This document shows, piece by piece, positions 7,890 through 15,970 of a stretch of 64,000 nt of DNA. Source of the DNA: a virus. The stretch is from positions 1-64,000 of IMG/VR virus record IMGVR_UViG_3300008954_000048. The stretch is one strand, 5' to 3'. Below the pieces are notes generated by a model. The model ran no database searches. It had not been told where the DNA came from and saw only the letters and a program-made list of their open reading frames with translations. A program made the translations under genes and the position numbers. Position 1 is the first letter of the stretch. Each line of letters opens with the position of its first letter.

Positions 7890-8246
7890 TCATATGACCA
7901 TCTCTTCCCAAATCCCATCTGGGTTTGTATACCTAATTGTTTTAATACCTGCTGCCCTAATATGGGACATACAAAATGAACAAGGTTTTGCCATGGCAAG
8001 GTCGCAATCACGCTTCTTAAATCTCATTACCTCAAGGGTATCGCCGGGTTGGGAGAATCTCAAGGCATCCATTTCAGCATGCATATGAGATGCAACTGTC
8101 CCATCAGGGTATGTACGGGTAAACCGTGGATGCGTTTTGCTTGAGTTAATACCAACCCTAACAACCCTACCTTTTCGACGAAGGATTGCAGCAAGGTGAT
8201 AAACCCTACCATTCCTCATTGCTTTTTCACGAGCCGCGTAATACAC
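7890..8246 (-). CDS. cytidine/deoxycytidylate deaminase-fold protein
   Basis: The zinc site is visible: HMHAEMDAL (HAE) and KPCSFCMSHI (PCxxC), in the order and spacing of the cytidine deaminase fold. The N-terminus (YHLAAILRRKGRVVRVGIN) is the first hairpin of that fold. The family acts on nucleosides, nucleotides or nucleobases, and the substrate is unclear; the window has a separate dCMP deaminase. The start is uncertain: GTG at 8246, or ATG at 8219. Confidence 0.75.
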   Translation of the reverse strand: MYYAAREKAMRNGRVYHLAAILRRKGRVVRVGINSSKTHPRFTRTYPDGTVASHMHAEMDALRFSQPGDTLEVMRFKKRDCDLAMAKPCSFCMSHIRAAGIKTIRYTNPDGIWEEMVI

Positions 8247-8302
8247 TTGGCATGATGACCACTCCTATCCTTATTTAATAATCCAATTATAGAGATGATT
8301 GT

Positions 8303-8860
8303 TTAACCACACATTGCCTTATCTTTCCAGAAAAGGACAGACTCCTTAAGCGCAGACTCAAACTCCTCAGGAGTCATTTTTGTCTTTGTCCCGCCAGACA
8401 AATCAAAGTGATTTGCGATCAATGCATTAGGAGGAATAGGTGGGGTTTCAATCGTAGGCGATGCGTTGATACTGATAATCTCCCAATCGGCAACTGCCTT
8501 ATAACCAGCCTCTTCTTCAAGCACAGTACGATGATAGAGAATCACTTCACAGCTCTTTGCTGGTAGCTTGCCACGAGAGTTGGATACAACCCACTTTCTA
8601 GGCTCCTCACCGGACTTACGGGCCTCATACTTTCCGTAAATGGATTCGCCCTCCCGGAGTTGAACAATGCCGCTCATGAAACCCCGCGGGGGAACAGGGA
8701 CGCAATATACACCACTACGATAGCCAATCTTTGCCATATCTAGATTTTCTCGAATGAGCTGAATTAGCTCGCCCTCAGTTCCCTCAAAATGGGAAAACCG
8801 AGAATCAGGTGTCTGCCGCCTAGCAAATGTTAGTGCAATATCTTTGTTTGGTCTCATCAT
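8303..8860 (-). CDS. DUF3228 family protein
   Basis: The 185-residue protein matches the DUF3228 layout: YCVPVPPRGFMSGIVQLREG, then GKLPAKSCEVILYHRTVLEE, then DWEIISINASP and HFDLSGGTKTKMTPEEF with a final SVLFWKDKAM. The family occurs in bacteria and phages, without a known activity. GGAGAT lies before the double ATG. Its start overlaps the stop of the upstream gene. Confidence 0.75.
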   Translation of the reverse strand: MMRPNKDIALTFARRQTPDSRFSHFEGTEGELIQLIRENLDMAKIGYRSGVYCVPVPPRGFMSGIVQLREGESIYGKYEARKSGEEPRKWVVSNSRGKLPAKSCEVILYHRTVLEEEAGYKAVADWEIISINASPTIETPPIPPNALIANHFDLSGGTKTKMTPEEFESALKESVLFWKDKAMCG

Positions 8861-9153
8861 ATCTCCAATGGCTTAAGGTCTTTAAAGATCTGGCCTGTTG
8901 TTACAAAAACCCCACCCCTGCTGTGGAACAATTCGTGAATTTTATGAACTGACTCTCCAACTGGAACCCTTTTTGATCCCAGGTACATCCATGTGCCACC
9001 ATCCAATATAGGGTAACCATCAAAACCTGGGGCCAAAATATCTGGTGCTGAGCGAACTGAGCGATGGCCAGACCAGCGCTGGCCACAATATACTATCGCA
9101 AACTCTTCTTTGGCCTCCAAAAGCATTCCTTCTTTTAGCTCCCGTACAAGCAC
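8857..9153 (-). CDS. hypothetical protein, 98 aa
   Basis: Beta-rich small protein opening with KEGMLLEAKEEFAIVYCG, probably a small barrel related to the GDLV family (weak inference). Start is GTG, supported by GGAG five bases upstream. It overlaps the DUF3228 gene by four bases. Confidence 0.6.
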   Translation of the reverse strand: MLVRELKEGMLLEAKEEFAIVYCGQRWSGHRSVRSAPDILAPGFDGYPILDGGTWMYLGSKRVPVGESVHKIHELFHSRGGVFVTTGQIFKDLKPLEI

Positions 9154-9154
9154 A

Positions 9155-9394
9155 TCATCTCCAATTCAATGGTTGTGATGTTAGGTCCCACTTATCGTGT
9201 AGCTCATCATCAAAAGTTATTAGATCCTCAGGACATTCAAAGGGATCCGGCCTATTTGGATAATCACCAGGCTTGGGGATCCGGTACTCTTCATTCTCGC
9301 CTTCATCCCATTCATCAGGATCAGGAAGCTCAAAGGGGTCAATCCTCTGCTGGTCACTCATTCCGCTGTTATTTCTCAATCGTGTATTATTCAT
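9155..9394 (-). CDS. acidic Pro/Asp-rich protein, 79 aa
   Basis: The start MNNTRLRNNSG was chosen because GAGGAG precedes it and it follows the TM2 gene stop directly. The sequence is very acidic and Pro-rich (FELPDPDEWDEGENEEYR, RPDPFECPEDL), so probably mostly disordered. Function unknown. Confidence 0.6.
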   Translation of the reverse strand: MNNTRLRNNSGMSDQQRIDPFELPDPDEWDEGENEEYRIPKPGDYPNRPDPFECPEDLITFDDELHDKWDLTSQPLNWR

Positions 9395-9395
9395 A

Positions 9396-9602
9396 TTAAT
9401 AGTCTCCTCGATTTGTGGCCATATACGGCACACCTATAAAAAAATCAAAAACTAGGCCCATACCAAGTAATCCACCAGTAAAAGCATACAGCAGCCCAGT
9501 CATCGGTCGACCTAGCATAAACCTATGAACGCCAAATACTCCAAAAAACAAAAGGGCTAAATATCCCCATATTATTCTTGCTGTTGTTGATTCATCATTC
9601 AT
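9396..9602 (-). CDS. TM2 domain membrane protein, 68 aa
   Basis: Two transmembrane helices (IIWGYLALLFFGVFGVHRF and GLLYAFTGGLLGMGLVFDF) are joined by the TM2 signature GVHRFMLGRPMTGLL. TM2 proteins are small bacterial membrane proteins without a clear role. A phage copy might alter the host membrane or take part in superinfection exclusion (speculative). AGGGGAAC precedes the ATG. Confidence 0.8.
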   Translation of the reverse strand: MNDESTTARIIWGYLALLFFGVFGVHRFMLGRPMTGLLYAFTGGLLGMGLVFDFFIGVPYMATNRGDY

Positions 9603-9646
9603 AATGTTCCCCTATGTATACAGCATTTTCTTTGAGTGTATACGAT

Positions 9647-10363
9647 CTAACTAAGTTCTACTGCCAGTTGTTGCTCTTCAACAATCGCCAATGCGTGCAT
9701 ACGAGCCTCGAACATTTCGATTCGTGCCTTTTGCTCTTCAATCGTCTTTCTAGCGCCTTCGATACTTTTCTTAATCTCGGATGCACCTTGGACATTAAGC
9801 GTAGTAACATCAGTCACTGTGCCATGACGAATAAACTCAACCCTAGGGTAGGAACTATATCGTCGTTGATCTTCAGGAACTAGATACCCGAAATAGAGAT
9901 CAGCGGCGACCTTTGCTTCTTCAATGGTCGCAGCATAAAGATAGCCAAAAAATGTGCGATAATCAGCCTGAACCTTATAGATCCCCTTTCCACCGGTATT
10001 CTTGACCCTGCGAACAGACTCATGAACCCTATCCCACAATCTGCGTACACGCCGCGTCACAGTCGATTTCTTTCTCCCAAGGTTCCACTTATTTTTACCT
10101 TCAAAAAACCGATTAAGGATATACTTTTCGGCATCCTCATCATCATGAATACCGAGATCAAAAATAGTCTCGTCTGTATATCCCCATGTAGGATGAGATG
10201 GAACTAGCTTAAATGTATCAACATATTCATAGTTCTTCTTACACCATCTATCCCCGGTACGTTCCTTTTCATATGTGATCTTTTGATGTGGATGACTCGG
10301 GCCCTGTGGGCGTGCCCTCATTAGATCGTCAATAATCTTATCTCGTGTCTTCTCGTTAAGCAT
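9647..10363 (-). CDS. hypothetical protein, 238 aa, C-terminal coiled coil
   Basis: A mixed alpha/beta N-terminal region (ADYRTFFGYLYAATIEEAKV is a recognisable strand-helix unit) precedes a long C-terminal coiled coil (KSIEGARKTIEEQKARIEMF). A very basic segment (GRKKSTVTRRVRRLWDRVHE) in the middle could bind nucleic acid. No named domain. AGGAG precedes the ATG. Confidence 0.65.
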   Translation of the reverse strand: MLNEKTRDKIIDDLMRARPQGPSHPHQKITYEKERTGDRWCKKNYEYVDTFKLVPSHPTWGYTDETIFDLGIHDDEDAEKYILNRFFEGKNKWNLGRKKSTVTRRVRRLWDRVHESVRRVKNTGGKGIYKVQADYRTFFGYLYAATIEEAKVAADLYFGYLVPEDQRRYSSYPRVEFIRHGTVTDVTTLNVQGASEIKKSIEGARKTIEEQKARIEMFEARMHALAIVEEQQLAVELS

Positions 10364-10371
10364 TTTTTCTC

Positions 10372-10605
10372 CTATGCTTCTGCCCGGCCGCCAGCGACTG
10401 GAATTGTATCTTCAAAAAACTTACGCATCGACTGGTGTCTCTCAGCAGCCTCGAAATCTCCTGTTTCGATAGCTACCTTTTCAGATTCCCTCAATGCAGC
10501 GATTGTACGCAAAATCTGTCCAAAACTAATATCTAAGATCAAGCCATTCACAAACTCTGTGGCCTTTATCATTTCAATATCAAGGGGTGTCAAAAGGTCA
10601 TCCAT
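10372..10605 (-). CDS. small helical protein, 77 aa
   Basis: All-helical acidic protein (LRESEKVAIETGDFEAAERHQ), containing a UVR/B-like pair of helices in which 'ETGDFEAAERHQSMRKFFED' resembles the short dimerisation helix pair of UvrB/UvrC and McsA (weak similarity). Function unknown. Confidence 0.55.
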   Translation of the reverse strand: MDDLLTPLDIEMIKATEFVNGLILDISFGQILRTIAALRESEKVAIETGDFEAAERHQSMRKFFEDTIPVAGGRAEA

Positions 10606-10608
10606 AGT

Positions 10609-11373
10609 TTATCTCTTTTGCCGGCGCTTACCAATGCGATCTGCAGAAAGGTCCAACATTTGGCCATTAACAATCGTAGGATAAACGAGGTTTCCGCGGT
10701 CGTTGACGAATGGTGCTTCGGCGATTAGGGCAACATCACCCATATAATACCGAAGGTCGCCGACGTTGTGGCGGGGGGTCTCAAGCTCTTCAAAAACCTT
10801 CTTATATGCCTTGAGCAACTTGTTACATGCCCACTCATCGATCTGAACATTTTCTGGATTTGCCAGCCAATCCAATACTCGCTTGTGAGACTTTGCAGTG
10901 CCCGGGCGATGTTGCCAATAGTAACCATTCTTACCACTGCCGATCCGAATTGCAATTTCCATCTTGGCCTTGAGCTCAGCATCCGGAGCCCAAACTCCGT
11001 TGTTTCGGATATCGGCAGCCTCTGCCAACATATTGTTCAACCAAGTCTGCTGCTTTTCGCTGAGGTTCCAGCCGCGGCGAACCTTTCCAGCAAAGTCGGT
11101 GAGAATGTCTCGCCGGCGCTCCATGCCCTTGAGGTTAGCAGCAGCCATAATCTCATTGACCTGGGTTTCGTTCTTCGCGACCGGAACGCCTTCCTCAATA
11201 ATGGAATCGAGCCAAGCTCGACGCTTTGGGCTAAGGCCTCGATTTGTATTGAGGCGCCATTCCATATCCTTGGCGAATCGACAATTTCGATCTTCACCCA
11301 GGCCTGCGGCTTCAAAAGCCTTGATTAGTTCCTGGGTTTGTGATAGCCGAAGTTCGCGGGATTTGCGAGCCAT
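10609..11373 (-). CDS. hypothetical protein with two internal repeats, 254 aa
   Basis: The ATG at 11373 has AGGAGA at the right distance; an in-frame ATG at 11403 lies in the leader shared with the gene at 22614 and is not used, in my reading. The N-terminal half holds two related units: NRGLSPKRRAWLDSIIEEG and RRGWNLSEKQQTWLNNMLAEA. The C-terminal part ends in KRRQKR. The basic composition suggests nucleic acid binding. A promoter, shared leader and terminator-insulated upstream RNA give it independent expression. Confidence 0.7.
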   Translation of the reverse strand: MARKSRELRLSQTQELIKAFEAAGLGEDRNCRFAKDMEWRLNTNRGLSPKRRAWLDSIIEEGVPVAKNETQVNEIMAAANLKGMERRRDILTDFAGKVRRGWNLSEKQQTWLNNMLAEAADIRNNGVWAPDAELKAKMEIAIRIGSGKNGYYWQHRPGTAKSHKRVLDWLANPENVQIDEWACNKLLKAYKKVFEELETPRHNVGDLRYYMGDVALIAEAPFVNDRGNLVYPTIVNGQMLDLSADRIGKRRQKR

Positions 11374-11399
11374 GTTTTCTCTCCTATTACTTGGTAGGG

Positions 11400-11416
11400 C
11401 CATTCCCCACCATCAA
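11400..11416 (-). repeat. leader repeat, copy 1
   Basis: Minus-strand TTGATGGTGGGGAATGG occurs here, just downstream of a TATAAT -10 box, and again at 22639-22655 in the same position relative to the promoter. The identity extends back through TATAATATA. The repeated leader probably sets a shared post-transcriptional control (inference). Confidence 0.8.
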
Positions 11417-11420
11417 GTAT

Positions 11421-11453
11421 ATTATACCCCATGGTCGACTTTTTTGCACGAAA
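11421..11453 (-). promoter_or_regulatory. promoter, CGTGCAAA-N16-TATAAT class
   Basis: Minus-strand TTTTCGTGCAAA, then 16 bases, then TATAAT. The spacing and -35 sequence match eight other intergenic sites in this window. It drives the gene starting at 11373. Confidence 0.8.
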
Positions 11454-11480
11454 ATACAGCAAAAACCTCACAAACTACAT

Positions 11481-11512
11481 AAAAAAAGCCTAACCAGATT
11501 AACCAGTTAGGC
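11481..11512 (-). terminator. rho-independent terminator
   Basis: On the minus strand GCCTAAC and GTTAGGC form a 7-bp stem around an 11-base loop and are followed by seven Ts. It ends the structured RNA and separates it from the promoter of the next gene. Confidence 0.85.
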
Positions 11513-11525
11513 CTTGAAAATGAAA

Positions 11526-11680
11526 GTGAGGAGGAACCAATTACCATCCTGATATCGGGAGTCCCTAAACCTGACATTATGAGCACTAGTAACTCATCTA
11601 CTAACGTCTTCCCCTTGGGGGAAAGGGGTCAGAGGCTTTTACTCAACCAACCGCAGGTATGACAACCAATTCCTCCTCAC
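11526..11680 (-). ncRNA. structured non-coding RNA, about 155 nt
   Basis: No open frame covers this stretch. Read on the minus strand the ends GTGAGGAGGAA and TTCCTCCTCAC form a perfect 11-bp closing stem. Inside are CCCCTT-TCCCCC-AAGGGG, a hairpin GACGTTA/TAATGTC that contains TGAG/CTCA, and a possible ACCTG/CAGGT long-range pair. A terminator lies directly downstream. It starts seven bases after the DNA ligase stop, so it may be processed from that transcript or have its own promoter within it. It does not match tRNA or tmRNA; a 6S-like regulator of polymerase or another phage sRNA are possibilities that I cannot decide between. Confidence 0.65.
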
Positions 11681-11686
11681 AAATAA

Positions 11687-12925
11687 CTATACCCTGTCAT
11701 TCCGAAAATGGATAAAAGTTGGAAAACGAAGTGACCCGTCAGGGGTTACTTCCTGATATCGGACTTCGATTAATCGACCAATATAGTCATCTGGATTATT
11801 CCAGATCTCCTGGCGAAGCTCGTCATCCATGCCACTTCCAACACCCACCTCAACGCCGTTATAGTCAACAATCAGCGTTCCACACATATCTCGGAATTTA
11901 CCTTTTCCTTCTTCTATCCGAAGTACTTCAACATCAGCATCATGAAATGACTTTACCTTCATGACCTCATACCCCCTGCCGCGGCGATACAGGGCCTCAA
12001 GATCTTTTACCATGACCCCCTCATAACCCTCTTCCACAAACTGATGATGGTACATATCAATCTGGCCCTGGCATGCCAAAATAGTATGACGTGGAACTAG
12101 CAGAAGATATTTCGATTGACGCCCACCCGCGTAGAAGCGTGCTTCGAGCAATGCGCGTCGTTCCCGGCATGTTTCTCCAGGAAGGTCCTCAACCCAATCT
12201 TCAAGAGACATAAAATCGAACAAAGCTAGATATGAATTGGTAACATCCACATCATCTTTACGATATGCTTGACGCATGAGAGCTACAAAATCTTCCCCCA
12301 TTATTTCGCCATCATAGAACCCATCGCCTAATCGTGATAACTCATATCCAATTGTGTCATCAAAATTTGTAATCTGCTTTCCAGATCTGGCATACAGAGT
12401 TGCTGCCCCATCCTTAACAACAGCACAACATCGAATTCCATCTAGTTTCGGTTCAAGAGCAATTACCTCTTGATTCTTAATCCTCTTTAGTTCGAACTTT
12501 TGTGCAAGCTGTACATCAAAAGTAGGAATCAAGCCAGGGAATATACTATTGATTGTCTTTGTCGATGCCCCAATCGCCAGGTGCTTCTTAAGAACCTTCC
12601 GCATCCACTTCTCTTCTCTAGGAAATGCCGATGATAAAGCGGTTTCCATAATTGATATTGCAGCATTACCGGTGTGATAACGTTCTGAGCAAAGCTTTGC
12701 ACAATCTAAGAATAGGTTCCACCTATCTTCCTCTTCATAGCCACACTTTCGATTATCAAATGCTAGCTTCGGAATCTTTACAATATTGAATACAATGTAC
12801 GGATCATTTGCATACTTCAATACACGTTGCAGTAGCATATTGTCAGAATGTTCCTGTAAGATTTGCTTCTTAGCATTTGAACCAGAAACATCTTTTACGG
12901 CTTGTAGGATATCAGATACTAACAT
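11687..12925 (-). CDS. lig: ATP-dependent DNA ligase
   Basis: The 412-residue protein has the covalent nucleotidyltransferase motifs in order: EPKLDGIRCC (motif I, adenylated Lys about residue 154), a DGEIMGE box (III), GYEGVMVKD (IV) and YEVMKVKSF (V), followed by an OB-type C-terminal part. The N-terminal 140 residues form the helical DNA-binding domain of T4/T7-type ligases. It seals nicks in phage DNA during replication and repair. A class promoter lies directly upstream. Confidence 0.92.
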   Translation of the reverse strand: MLVSDILQAVKDVSGSNAKKQILQEHSDNMLLQRVLKYANDPYIVFNIVKIPKLAFDNRKCGYEEEDRWNLFLDCAKLCSERYHTGNAAISIMETALSSAFPREEKWMRKVLKKHLAIGASTKTINSIFPGLIPTFDVQLAQKFELKRIKNQEVIALEPKLDGIRCCAVVKDGAATLYARSGKQITNFDDTIGYELSRLGDGFYDGEIMGEDFVALMRQAYRKDDVDVTNSYLALFDFMSLEDWVEDLPGETCRERRALLEARFYAGGRQSKYLLLVPRHTILACQGQIDMYHHQFVEEGYEGVMVKDLEALYRRGRGYEVMKVKSFHDADVEVLRIEEGKGKFRDMCGTLIVDYNGVEVGVGSGMDDELRQEIWNNPDDYIGRLIEVRYQEVTPDGSLRFPTFIHFRNDRV

Positions 12926-12946
12926 GGTGTAACTCCTTGTATGACA

Positions 12947-12979
12947 ATTATATCATACAATATATGGATTTACACGAAA
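12947..12979 (-). promoter_or_regulatory. promoter, CGTGTAAA-N16-TATAAT class
   Basis: Minus-strand TTTCGTGTAAA, 16 bases, TATAAT, located 22 bases upstream of the ligase ATG. Confidence 0.8.
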
Positions 12980-12986
12980 TTGCTCA

Positions 12987-13391
12987 TTAAGGCCGGTCGT
13001 CTTTTACGCCTGTTCCGCTCCATCGTGCCTTGCGGCCACGGATATCATAATGAGTAAAAGTCAAATAACGACCAACACCACCCTGCATCATTTTACCCTC
13101 TTCGATAAGTTGTAGTATTGTAGATCTTACATCATCCGGATGCATTCCGTCCACCTTGATGTCCGAAGCTTTTGCCAACATATGCTGGCTTTTACGAGCA
13201 CCACCTATCTTTCGATTATATGGGGGAGAGCGATACCCGCTAATTACCCTTATTGGAAGACCTATATGATCTCTAAGTACCTGTAAGTTTTTTGCCAGAA
13301 GCCGCACATTATCCATGTACTCTGGCGGAACATCCGATCCGTCTCTGCACCGAAATTCTCGTAAAGAAAAGTTTTTTGTTAAATCACCCAT
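12987..13391 (-). CDS. M15 family (D-Ala-D-Ala carboxypeptidase-like) peptidase
   Basis: It starts with NFSLREFRCRDGSDVP, typical of peptidase M15A, then RVISGYRSPPYNRKIGGA, the zinc-binding SQHMLAKASDI (HxxxxxxD) and FTHYDIRGRKARW (HxD). This family cleaves peptidoglycan cross-links and is used as phage endolysin or tail lysin. No signal peptide, so it may act through a holin or within the virion. At 134 residues it is a single catalytic domain. Confidence 0.88.
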   Translation of the reverse strand: MGDLTKNFSLREFRCRDGSDVPPEYMDNVRLLAKNLQVLRDHIGLPIRVISGYRSPPYNRKIGGARKSQHMLAKASDIKVDGMHPDDVRSTILQLIEEGKMMQGGVGRYLTFTHYDIRGRKARWSGTGVKDDRP

Positions 13392-13412
13392 ATGCTGAGT
13401 GCACTCCTGTTG

Positions 13413-13676
13413 TCATCGAAATGTTGGATCTTTTGCCGTCTTAAATAGTTCTGGCATAAAAGACTTTTTAAGCTTGAGAAGCCTACCGAACTTTACTCGG
13501 CCTCGGAGGTTTATCAAGACACCTTTTGGTTTCTTAACTTCACCGTCGATTAATAGTTCATCAAAATTATAAAATTTAACCTTAGCGTCTTTTGCTGGAG
13601 GTTTCGCAGCCATGGCTGTTTGAGCACATACGACGAAGGCAACAGAAAGGGCCAACGCTCGTATCACATGCTTCAT
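13413..13676 (-). CDS. small secreted protein, 87 aa
   Basis: A clear Sec signal peptide (RALALSVAFVVCAQTAMA, cleavage after AMA) is followed by a short mature part with FYNFDELLIDGEVKKPKG and LLKLKKSFMPELFKTAKD. This pattern reminds me of small periplasmic proteins of Myxococcota (gliding-motility CglF-like), but I am not sure of the name. It could act in the host periplasm during infection or lysis. The start overlaps the upstream stop as TGATG. Confidence 0.65.
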   Translation of the reverse strand: MKHVIRALALSVAFVVCAQTAMAAKPPAKDAKVKFYNFDELLIDGEVKKPKGVLINLRGRVKFGRLLKLKKSFMPELFKTAKDPTFR

Positions 13677-14008
13677 CAGATCCCGAATTTGCCTGGGTCT
13701 ATCTCATAGTTATTAAAGATTTCATCAACGCTATAGCCACCAAAAAATTCCTGAAGATCTAGGGCCGCATACTCTAAGGCGTCTTGTTGATTTGAACCTA
13801 TACCGTCTAAATGCTTATCAATGTATACGTCCAATAGATCTGTAATTGCCCTATCAGCAATCTCTTCAGCTGTCTGTACGGTGCCCTCATTAATCTTTTG
13901 TCCCTTTACTGCAGCGGCAAGCTCAGGATGGGCACGAGAACGCATAGGACTAAAGGATTCTACTTCTTCCTTAATCAAGCTACGTAATTGTTTTCTAGAT
14001 AATTTCAC
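13676..14008 (-). CDS. tagged protein of unknown function, 110 aa
   Basis: Start is GTG, supported by GGGAG seven bases upstream. The N-terminus KLSRKQLRSLIKEEVESFSP is a standard tag ending LIKE before E. The rest is helical and acidic (EEIADRAITDLLDVYIDKHL). Probably a small packaged or structural protein (inference). It is directly upstream of the secreted 87-residue protein. Confidence 0.7.
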   Translation of the reverse strand: MKLSRKQLRSLIKEEVESFSPMRSRAHPELAAAVKGQKINEGTVQTAEEIADRAITDLLDVYIDKHLDGIGSNQQDALEYAALDLQEFFGGYSVDEIFNNYEIDPGKFGI

Positions 14009-14914
14009 TTATCGCTCCCTACGGCCATAGGCTTTCACATTATCCCGAGTCCTTCCAATCTCATGACTACTAAGATGCCTAGCATCCTTGGCTGTCTTAG
14101 GGTCAAGGGCACTCCATGCGTCAGATAGTGCATTCTCTAAATAGTCGGCAAACTCCTTAGCCTTAGCTTTTTGTTGCTTACGAATCTCTGCATATTCTGG
14201 GCCACGAAGACCCTTAATGCCGCCACGCTTCGGGCCCCCAGCCTTCGCAGCACGCTTTGGCTTGGTTTGAACCTGGTATGTAAGATCCTGATATTCTTTT
14301 GCGAGTTGATCTAGCGTTGCATCACCCTCTAATACCGCCATCATCTGTGCTTGAATATCTCGACGTAATTCGGTTTTTAGCTGACTTAACTTCTTTTCTA
14401 GTTTATGTTGAGCGGCGCCGGCCATATTTCCTAAAATACTCTTGGCTACTCCGGCAAGCTTCACCCCGCCCCAAAGACCTGCAATACCTAATGCAACACC
14501 TGCTCCGATAGTAGCAATTGTTCCAAGTACCTCATTCATGTCATCCTCATTTAGCTCTAGTTCATCTGCTGTTAGAACGGGTTCTTCGCCATCGCCAGGA
14601 TATCCCCCACCTAACTCTTCCCTAATGATTCGTCTTAACTGTGTCATTGTAATAGGCCGGCCGGCTCTTAATCTTTGGCGGGACTCTTCCATGCGTCGAC
14701 GTTGTGACATTGGCGTAGATGTTATTGTAGCCTGAAGCCGTAATGCTTCGCTCTTTCGCCAGACCATAACCTGTTCTGCCTGAATTAGATCTAAATCATG
14801 CTCTGTCATGAGCATGCCCATATCAACGTCTAATAGTTCAAGTATTTCATCATCAGATAAAGGTGCATGTACCTGAGCCTTTAAGACCGCTAATTCTAAA
14901 ACTTCTTTTGCCAT
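14009..14914 (-). CDS. tag-containing membrane-active protein, 301 aa
   Basis: The first 90 residues are helical; a tag-like TMTQLRRIIREELGGG lies near residue 94, so the tag is internal. It is followed by an acidic stretch and a long Gly/Ala-rich hydrophobic region (IATIGAGVALGIAGLWGGV) and then basic coiled-coil sequence. If the protein is cleaved after the tag, the mature part would begin just before the membrane-active segment, as expected for an ejected protein that acts at the envelope (inference). GGAGG precedes the ATG, and a GATATTTA element lies about 55 bases upstream. Confidence 0.7.
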   Translation of the reverse strand: MAKEVLELAVLKAQVHAPLSDDEILELLDVDMGMLMTEHDLDLIQAEQVMVWRKSEALRLQATITSTPMSQRRRMEESRQRLRAGRPITMTQLRRIIREELGGGYPGDGEEPVLTADELELNEDDMNEVLGTIATIGAGVALGIAGLWGGVKLAGVAKSILGNMAGAAQHKLEKKLSQLKTELRRDIQAQMMAVLEGDATLDQLAKEYQDLTYQVQTKPKRAAKAGGPKRGGIKGLRGPEYAEIRKQQKAKAKEFADYLENALSDAWSALDPKTAKDARHLSSHEIGRTRDNVKAYGRRER

Positions 14915-14968
14915 TTTAAGAATCCTCCGCTACAGCTATTATAACCATATACATTCATGTGTAACTTA

Positions 14969-14980
14969 CATAAATATCAA
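14969..14980 (-). promoter_or_regulatory. putative late-promoter element GATATTTA
   Basis: Minus-strand TTGATATTTATG. The same octamer is found upstream of several tagged or virion-like genes (see findings). Confidence 0.45.
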
Positions 14981-15010
14981 CCGAAAGGAATAACGTACCT
15001 TAAATGAAGA

Positions 15011-15328
15011 CTATTTTAACTTGGAGTCTTCAAGAAGCATTTTCTTAACTAAATGCCGCCTCTCTGATTTCGACCTCACTAACTTGGGATCAAGCTTATA
15101 TCGTTTAGCAGCTTTTTTCCAAAGCTTCCTAAATCGGCGTTGGACAACTTTTTTCTCATCCGGTGAAAGTGATACAAGCAACTCATCCAAAGTTTTTGGC
15201 TTATGATGCCACCCTGTAAAACCGAATGAATATGGGTCCTCAGAAAGTACACTAGTACTATTTTCAATATCAGGCACAATTCCAGCATCCAGCATTAAAA
15301 TCTGGAGAAGCAAGTTTCTGGAATCCAT
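15011..15328 (-). CDS. basic helical protein, 105 aa
   Basis: Helical protein with a strongly basic C-terminal half (RRFRKLWKKAAKRYKLDPKL). The last residues, RRHLVKKMLLEDSK, resemble the tag and lie at the C-terminus, as in two enzymes of this window (weak). CGGAG precedes the ATG. Function unknown. Confidence 0.6.
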   Translation of the reverse strand: MDSRNLLLQILMLDAGIVPDIENSTSVLSEDPYSFGFTGWHHKPKTLDELLVSLSPDEKKVVQRRFRKLWKKAAKRYKLDPKLVRSKSERRHLVKKMLLEDSKLK

Positions 15329-15372
15329 CTCAAACTCCGGTGCTGTGCATACGTCCTAGTATGCTATCAAGA

Positions 15373-15726
15373 CTAACTGTTATCTGCTTCGGTCGCCGTA
15401 ATTGTTGAGCTAGTTGATTCAGTATCTAGCTCAGCATAAAAATACCTTACCTCTGGTTGTTTTGAGTGGAGAACAACCCATGTTTCCAAAGTGAATGAAT
15501 TGTCTTCCCCTTCAGGTACCTCATCATATTTGGCTTCGGCTTGAAACTTCCAACCAATCGTCCTTGATTCGTTATCCGGATCCTGCACACTTCCAACGAT
15601 GGGGCCAAATTGCTCTTCGGCTGCTTGGCGAAGTTCGGCTACAGTCATCTCACCTACATCATTTAGGCCACCTTCATTCAGGCAAACCTTTGCAGCATGA
15701 TCAAACTCAAGTTGTTGTACAAACAT
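15373..15726 (-). CDS. hypothetical protein, 117 aa
   Basis: Acidic alpha/beta protein. GEMTVAELRQAAEEQFG is a helix; TIGWKFQAEAKY, TLETWVVLHSK and VRYFYAELDTE are successive strands. No named family. AGAGGAAC precedes the ATG. Its ATG overlaps the TAA of the upstream small membrane-protein gene. Confidence 0.6.
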   Translation of the reverse strand: MFVQQLEFDHAAKVCLNEGGLNDVGEMTVAELRQAAEEQFGPIVGSVQDPDNESRTIGWKFQAEAKYDEVPEGEDNSFTLETWVVLHSKQPEVRYFYAELDTESTSSTITATEADNS

Positions 15727-15881
15727 TATCGGTTCCTCTTTTTCTTCCTATAGTCCTTATTTCTTATAAGAACACGTTCTCTTCGTCGCGATGGTCTTGA
15801 TATCAAAACCAAGGCTCCCATGAAAATTGTAACTAGTAATAATGTATCCACTGCTAACTCCGTTGTATAAATACCATGCAT
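15726..15881 (-). CDS. small one-helix membrane protein, 51 aa
   Basis: Starts MHGIYTTELAV, then one hydrophobic helix (VDTLLLVTIFMGALVLI) and a very basic tail (RPSRRRERVLIRNKDYRKKK). The stop overlaps the next start as TAATG, supporting a real gene, but no ribosome site precedes the ATG. A longer reading upstream would run into the tRNA-Arg gene and is wrong. Confidence 0.5.
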   Translation of the reverse strand: MHGIYTTELAVDTLLLVTIFMGALVLISRPSRRRERVLIRNKDYRKKKRNR

Positions 15882-15888
15882 AAATATA

Positions 15889-15965
<77 letters not shown>

Positions 15966-15970
15966 ATAAA

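Noticed and set aside
7784-8011. 75-residue minus-strand frame containing GRVVELVDTTDSKSVEL
   Set aside because: Translation of tRNA-Leu, overlapping the deaminase gene in another frame.
10768-11482. Two plus-strand frames of 186 and 172 residues opposite the 254-residue gene
   Set aside because: They oppose a well-supported gene, have no ribosome site and have no recognisable domain.
11526-11680. tmRNA or RNase P RNA
   Set aside because: Too short, no tRNA-like domain, no tag-peptide frame and none of the conserved cores.
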